A stretch of 9,578 nucleotides of DNA from an uncultured Alphaproteobacteria bacterium (GTDB lineage: Bacteria; Pseudomonadota; Alphaproteobacteria; Rhizobiales; Pleomorphomonadaceae): positions 1 through 9,578 of the forward strand of contig CALCDT010000355.1 in the NCBI GenBank assembly GCA_937900425.1, in the 5' to 3' direction. The first letter of the stretch is position 1. The number at the start of each line of letters is the position of its first letter. The translations under genes were made by a program, and so were the position numbers. Below, piece by piece: positions 6,462 to 9,578 of the stretch. A model generated the notes under the pieces. The model did not search any database and had not been told where the DNA came from. It worked only from the letters and a program-made list of their open reading frames with translations.

Positions 6462-6658
6462 ACTTCGGGTCGCCCGGCTCGGGCGTGCGTTCGCGCGCGC
6501 TCACGGGCATGCCGTGGCGACCTCGAAAGCTCACCTGGTCCGAAGCGGCGGTGATGCGAAGCCGGGATGCTCTCCCGGCCCGCGCAACCGTCCGGACCAT
6601 CAAGAGACGACCGGCGTCCGGATCGCTCCGGCGCCCGCTTAACGGAAAGTCGAGCGAA
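6462..6658 (+). promoter_or_regulatory. Structured 5' leader of rpmI (possible L20 autoregulatory site)
   Basis: The leader holds two clear hairpins. GCCGGGA (6561-6567) pairs with TCCCGGC (6573-6579) around a 5-base loop. A 9-pair stem with one bulged T (6613-6635) has the loop TCGC and ends nine bases before GGAAAG (6644-6649), the probable ribosome-binding site. GTCCGGA occurs both at about 6590 and in the second stem, so alternative pairings are possible. In E. coli and Firmicutes L20 binds the leader of this operon to repress it; whether this RNA does the same is inference. I see no long T-run, so translational control would fit better than attenuation. Confidence 0.4.
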
Positions 6659-6859
6659 ATGCCCAAGTTGAAGACCAAGTCCGGCGCCAAGAAGCGCTTC
6701 AAGGTGACCGGCACCGGCAAGGTGCTGTCGGCCCAGGCCGGCAAGCGTCACGGCATGATCAAGCGCAGCGCCAAGTTCGTGCGCAACGCCCGCGGCACCA
6801 CGACCCTCTCGGATCAGGATGCCATCATCATCAAGAAGAATTTCCTGCCCTACGCCTGA
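6659..6859 (+). CDS. rpmI: 50S ribosomal protein L35 (bL35)
   Basis: A 66-residue, very basic protein of the 50S subunit, full length for bL35. The N-terminus MPKLKTKSGAKKRFKVTGTG is diagnostic, followed by GKRHGMIKRSAKFVRNARG and the C-terminal IIIKKNFLPYA. The ATG at 6659 begins exactly where the family begins; GGAAAG (6644-6649) lies 9 bases before it. It is co-transcribed with rplT, 46 bases downstream, with no terminator between. Confidence 0.97.
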   Translation: MPKLKTKSGAKKRFKVTGTGKVLSAQAGKRHGMIKRSAKFVRNARGTTTLSDQDAIIIKKNFLPYA

Positions 6860-6905
6860 AATTCTCCTCGACGATCTTCCCTGACCCACACGGAGTGACA
6901 GCCAA

Positions 6906-7268
6906 ATGGCTCGCGTGAAACGGGGCGTCACCGCCCATGCCAAGCACAAGAAGGTCCTGAAGGCCGCCAAGGGCTTCTACGGCCGCCGCAAGAACACCAT
7001 CCGCACCGCCAAGGCCGCGGTCGATCGCTCGATGCAGTATGCGACGCGCGATCGCCGGGTCAAGAAGCGCACCTTCCGTGCGCTCTGGATCCAGCGCATC
7101 AACGCCGGCGTGCGGGAAGTGTCCGAATCGCTGACCTACGCCCGCTTCATCGACGGCCTCAACAAGGCCGGCATCGAGGTGGACCGCAAGGTGCTCTCCG
7201 ACCTCGCCATCCACGAGCCGGCCGCCTTCAAGGCCCTCGTCGAGAAGGCCGAGGCGGCGCTGGCCTGA
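6906..7268 (+). CDS. rplT: 50S ribosomal protein L20 (bL20)
   Basis: A 120-residue protein that binds 23S rRNA early in 50S assembly and in several bacteria represses its own operon. MARVKRGVTAHAKHKKVLK and the next segment AAKGFYGRRKNTIRTAK form the basic N-terminal tail, followed by the globular part with RRVKKRTFRALWIQRINAG (about 50-68) and the family-typical RFIDGLNKAGIEVDRKVLSDLA. Length and both ends match the family. The start is ATG at 6906 with GGAG (6892-6895) 10 bases upstream. It is the last gene of the rpmI-rplT unit, followed by a strong terminator at 7316. In many bacteria pheS comes next; here a Rieske oxygenase gene intervenes. Confidence 0.97.
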   Translation: MARVKRGVTAHAKHKKVLKAAKGFYGRRKNTIRTAKAAVDRSMQYATRDRRVKKRTFRALWIQRINAGVREVSESLTYARFIDGLNKAGIEVDRKVLSDLAIHEPAAFKALVEKAEAALA

Positions 7269-7315
7269 GCGGCGGGCGACGGGCCGGTCGCAGGATCGGC
7301 CGCGAAGTTCGGAAG

Positions 7316-7347
7316 GGGCGGCGCGCCGATCGGTGCGCCGCCCTTTT
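7316..7347 (+). terminator. Intrinsic terminator of rpmI-rplT
   Basis: A 12-pair stem with one G-T wobble (7316-7327 with 7332-7343) closes a GATC loop and is followed directly by TTTT (7344-7347). This is the clearest terminator in the window, 47 bases after the rplT stop. Confidence 0.9.
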
Positions 7348-7405
7348 GCGTTCCGGCGGGCGTGGCCGGGTGGCGGCGGCCCGCGGGCCAGAGACGAGGA
7401 CACCG

Positions 7406-8464
7406 ATGCAGGGATTGAAGGCCGAACTTCTCCGCGGCTGCTGGTATCTCGCCATGCTCTCGGCCGAACTGAAGCCCGGGAAGATGGCGGCGAAGACGCT
7501 GCTCGGCGAGCCGGTGCTGTTCGCCCGGCGCACCGACGGCATCATCTTCGCCATCCGCGACGCCTGCCCGCACCGCGGCATTCCGCTGCGCCACGGAAAC
7601 TTCGACGGCTCGACGGTCGGTTGCTGCTACCACGGCTGGCGCTTCGACGGCTCGGGCACCTGCGTCGAGATCCCCTCGCTGCGCGAGGACCAGTCGGTCG
7701 ACTTCTCCAAGATCCGCTGCGGCGCCTATCCGGTGGTCGACCGCCAGGGCGTCATCTGGATCTACATGGCCGCCGCCGGCGAGGCGCCGGAGGACGGCGA
7801 AATGCCCGAACCGCCGGACATGCCGGGCTTCGCGGCGGACGAGGCGCCGAAGGCGGCGATCATGCTGCCCTTCCCCTGCTCCACCGACCACGCCGCCTTC
7901 GGCCTGATGGACCCGACCCACGCCGCCTTCGTCCACACCTCATGGTGGTTCAAGAAGGATGCGACGAAGCTCAGGCCCAAGGAAAAGAGCTTCGAGCCGG
8001 CCCTTCACGGCTGGCGGATGGTGCGCCACGCGATCCCGCCGCAGAACATCGCTTATCGCCTCTTCGGCGAGAACGTCTCCACCGAGATCGCCTACCGGCT
8101 GCCGGGCTACCGCATCGAGCACATCGAGGGCACCCGCCACACGGTGGTCGGCCTCACCGCCATCACCCCGCTCACCGACGAGGCGACCGAGGTCCACCAG
8201 ATCTTCTGGGCGAGCGCCGGCTGGCTGAAGCCGCTCAGGCCGCTGACGCAGCACCTGATGACCGTCTTCCTCGGCCAGGACCGCCGGGTGGTGGTGCAGC
8301 AGCGCGAGGGGCTCGAACAGGGCAACCGGACGATGCTGATCAACGACGCCGACACCCAGGCGCGCTGGTGGATGCGGGTCAAGGGCGAATGGCGCGAGGC
8401 GCAGGCGGCCGGTCGGCCCTTCGTCAATCCGCTCAAACCCCAGACCCTGCGCTGGCGGAGCTGA
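7406..8464 (+). CDS. Rieske non-heme iron oxygenase, oxygenase (alpha-type) subunit
   Basis: A 352-residue, probably cytoplasmic oxygenase that would use electrons from a separate reductase to hydroxylate or O-demethylate a substrate. The N-terminal Rieske domain carries the [2Fe-2S] ligands C54-P-H56 and C73-C-Y-H76, exactly 16 residues apart. The catalytic domain has MDPTHAAFVH, giving iron ligands H172 and H177 with the bridging aspartate D169; the third ligand is probably D292 in GQDRRVVVQQ. The usual Asn three residues before D169 is Gly here (G166). The C-terminal half resembles vanillate-demethylase (VanA) type monooxygenases more than naphthalene-type dioxygenases, and no small subunit is adjacent. 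ATG at 7406 has GAGGA 5 bases upstream; a TTG 60 bases earlier lies in the rplT terminator and is rejected. No reductase or ferredoxin gene is in the window. The substrate is unknown. Confidence 0.9.
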   Translation: MQGLKAELLRGCWYLAMLSAELKPGKMAAKTLLGEPVLFARRTDGIIFAIRDACPHRGIPLRHGNFDGSTVGCCYHGWRFDGSGTCVEIPSLREDQSVDFSKIRCGAYPVVDRQGVIWIYMAAAGEAPEDGEMPEPPDMPGFAADEAPKAAIMLPFPCSTDHAAFGLMDPTHAAFVHTSWWFKKDATKLRPKEKSFEPALHGWRMVRHAIPPQNIAYRLFGENVSTEIAYRLPGYRIEHIEGTRHTVVGLTAITPLTDEATEVHQIFWASAGWLKPLRPLTQHLMTVFLGQDRRVVVQQREGLEQGNRTMLINDADTQARWWMRVKGEWREAQAAGRPFVNPLKPQTLRWRS

Positions 8465-8501
8465 AGGGGCGCCCTGCCCGCCGCCGCGCCGCGCAGACCG
8501 T

Positions 8502-8518
8502 CCCCGCCACGGGCGGGG
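8502..8518 (+). terminator. Small GC hairpin after the Rieske gene
   Basis: CCCCGCC (8502-8508) and GGCGGGG (8512-8518) form a 7-base stem with a 3-base loop, 37 bases after the stop. There is no T-run, so this is at best a Rho-assisted or partial terminator. Confidence 0.3.
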
Positions 8519-8535
8519 GCGATCCATCAACAACG

Positions 8536-8565
8536 GTGGCAATCGGCCGGAAAGCGGGCTAGAAG
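8536..8565 (+). promoter_or_regulatory. Weak promoter candidate for pheS
   Basis: GTGGCA (8536-8541) and TAGAAG (8560-8565) each match the sigma-70 consensus at four of six positions, with an 18-base spacer. They lie 34 bases before the pheS start. The ribosome-binding site is also weak (GAAAAG near 8588), so some pheS expression may come from transcription through the Rieske gene. Confidence 0.3.
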
Positions 8566-8599
8566 ACCGCCGCGAGACGGCAAGCGTGAAAAGACGATC

Positions 8600-9578
8600 A
8601 TGAGCGACATCAAGCAGCTTGAAAGCGAGATCCTCGGTGCGATCGGCGCCGCCGGCGACGAGGCGGCGCTCGAGGCCGTGCGCGTTTCGGCGCTCGGCAA
8701 GAAGGGCTCGGTCTCCGAACTGCTCAAGGGCCTCGGCGCCATGAGCCCGGAGGAGCGCAAGACCGCGGGCCCCGCGATCAACGGCCTCAAGACCCTCATT
8801 GGCGAAGCGATCGGCGCCCGGCGCGAGACGCTGAAGGCGGCCGCGCTGGAAGCGCGCCTCGCCCGCGAGAGCGTCGACGTCACCCTGCCGGTGCGGCCGG
8901 GCGCGGCCGATCAGGGCCGGATCCATCCGGTGAGCCAGGTCATCGACGAGATCACCGCGATCTTCGCCGACATGGGCTTCTCGGTCGCCGAAGGTCCGGA
9001 CATCGAGACCGACTTCTACAATTTCACCGCGCTCAACTTCCCGGACGACCACCCGGCCCGCGAGATGCACGACACCTTCTTCTTCGATCCGAAGGAGGAC
9101 GGCGAACGGCTGCTGCTGCGCACCCACACCTCGCCGGTGCAGATCCGCACCATGCTGTCGAGCCAGCCGCCGATCCGGGTGATCTGCCCGGGCCGCACCT
9201 ACCGCTGCGATTCGGATGCGACCCACACGCCGATGTTCCACCAGGTCGAGGGCCTCGTCGTCGACCGCACCAGCCACTTCGGCCACCTGCGCTGGATTCT
9301 GGAGGAATTCTGCAAGGCGTTCTTCGAGGTCGACGACGTGACGATGCGCTTCCGCCCGTCCTTCTTCCCCTTCACCGAACCGTCGATGGAGGTGGACATC
9401 CGCTGCGACCGCTCGGGCGGCGAGATCCGCATCGGCGAGGGCGAGGACTGGCTGGAGATCCTCGGCTGCGGCATGGTCCACCCCAACGTGCTGCGTGCCG
9501 GCGGCATCGACCCGGACGAATACCAGGGCTTCGCCTGGGGCATGGGCATCGACCGCATCGCCATGCTGAAATACGGCA
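8600..9578 (+). CDS. pheS: Phenylalanyl-tRNA synthetase alpha subunit, 3' end outside the window
   Basis: The catalytic alpha subunit of the class II (alphabeta)2 enzyme that charges tRNA-Phe. 326 residues are visible and about 30-35 C-terminal ones are missing. The N-terminal coiled-coil arm spans about residues 1-90 and includes ALGKKGSVSELLKGLG (31-46). The catalytic core starts at HPVSQVIDEI (109-118; motif 1). Motif 2 covers RTHTSPVQIRTM (174-185) and the following VICPGRTYRCDSDATHTPMF (194-213). The phenylalanine pocket includes FPFTEPSMEVD (256-266) and GFAWG (310-314), and motif 3 is GMGIDRIAML (314-323). All look intact. The start is ATG at 8600, where the family begins. The beta-subunit gene pheT is expected just beyond the window but cannot be seen. 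The 135-base gap to the Rieske stop and the terminator after rplT make it a unit separate from the ribosomal protein genes. Confidence 0.96.
   Translation, partial: MSDIKQLESEILGAIGAAGDEAALEAVRVSALGKKGSVSELLKGLGAMSPEERKTAGPAINGLKTLIGEAIGARRETLKAAALEARLARESVDVTLPVRPGAADQGRIHPVSQVIDEITAIFADMGFSVAEGPDIETDFYNFTALNFPDDHPAREMHDTFFFDPKEDGERLLLRTHTSPVQIRTMLSSQPPIRVICPGRTYRCDSDATHTPMFHQVEGLVVDRTSHFGHLRWILEEFCKAFFEVDDVTMRFRPSFFPFTEPSMEVDIRCDRSGGEIRIGEGEDWLEILGCGMVHPNVLRAGGIDPDEYQGFAWGMGIDRIAMLKYG

Noticed and set aside
7940..9481. Minus-strand open frame of 513 codons opposite the Rieske and pheS genes
   Set aside because: Antisense shadow of two clearly recognised genes, caused by codon bias at high GC.

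Overview
The window looks like a chromosomal housekeeping region of a high-GC alphaproteobacterium, probably of the order Hyphomicrobiales (Rhizobiales). The reasons are the strong G/C third-position bias, the IF-3, L20 and PheS sequence types, and the local order of a divergent ABHD10-like hydrolase, infC, rpmI, rplT and pheS. Genus and species cannot be read from the sequence. No phage, insertion sequence, CRISPR array, tRNA or rRNA is visible.

Layout. Positions 1-2702 hold the 3' nine-tenths of a P-type (P2-like) cation ATPase on the plus strand. A convergent minus-strand gene at 2827-3612 encodes an ABHD10-like alpha/beta hydrolase. A 668-base divergent intergenic region (3613-4280) follows, with a candidate sigma-70 promoter near 3746 and what would be a leader of roughly 500 bases. 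It leads to infC (4281-4817), which most probably begins with the rare start codon ATT and ends at a clear intrinsic terminator. A repeat-rich 396-base intergenic region (4818-5213) precedes an exported dienelactone-hydrolase-family gene (5214-5972). Two strong hairpins follow it, then an N-terminally truncated DUF1810 gene (about 6011-6340). Next come a promoter and a structured leader (6427-6658), rpmI and rplT (6659-7268) and a textbook terminator (7316-7347). A Rieske non-heme iron oxygenase gene (7406-8464) sits between rplT and pheS, whose 5' nine-tenths fills the window to its end (8600-9578).

How the genes work together. infC, rpmI, rplT and pheS form the classical translation cluster (IF-3, L35, L20, Phe-tRNA synthetase alpha), but here it is broken into at least three transcription units: infC alone, rpmI-rplT, and pheS onward. 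The interrupting genes (DLH, DUF1810 remnant, Rieske oxygenase) look like accessory insertions that left the core gene order intact. Known regulatory themes of the cluster could still operate: IF-3 acting on its own AUU start, and L20 acting on the rpmI leader.

I found no convincing new multi-gene system. The points most worth a second look are the ATT start and long leader of infC, the short tandem repeats before the DLH gene, the truncated DUF1810 gene, the Rieske gene placed between rplT and pheS with almost no promoter space, and the missing M6 aspartate in the P-type ATPase.
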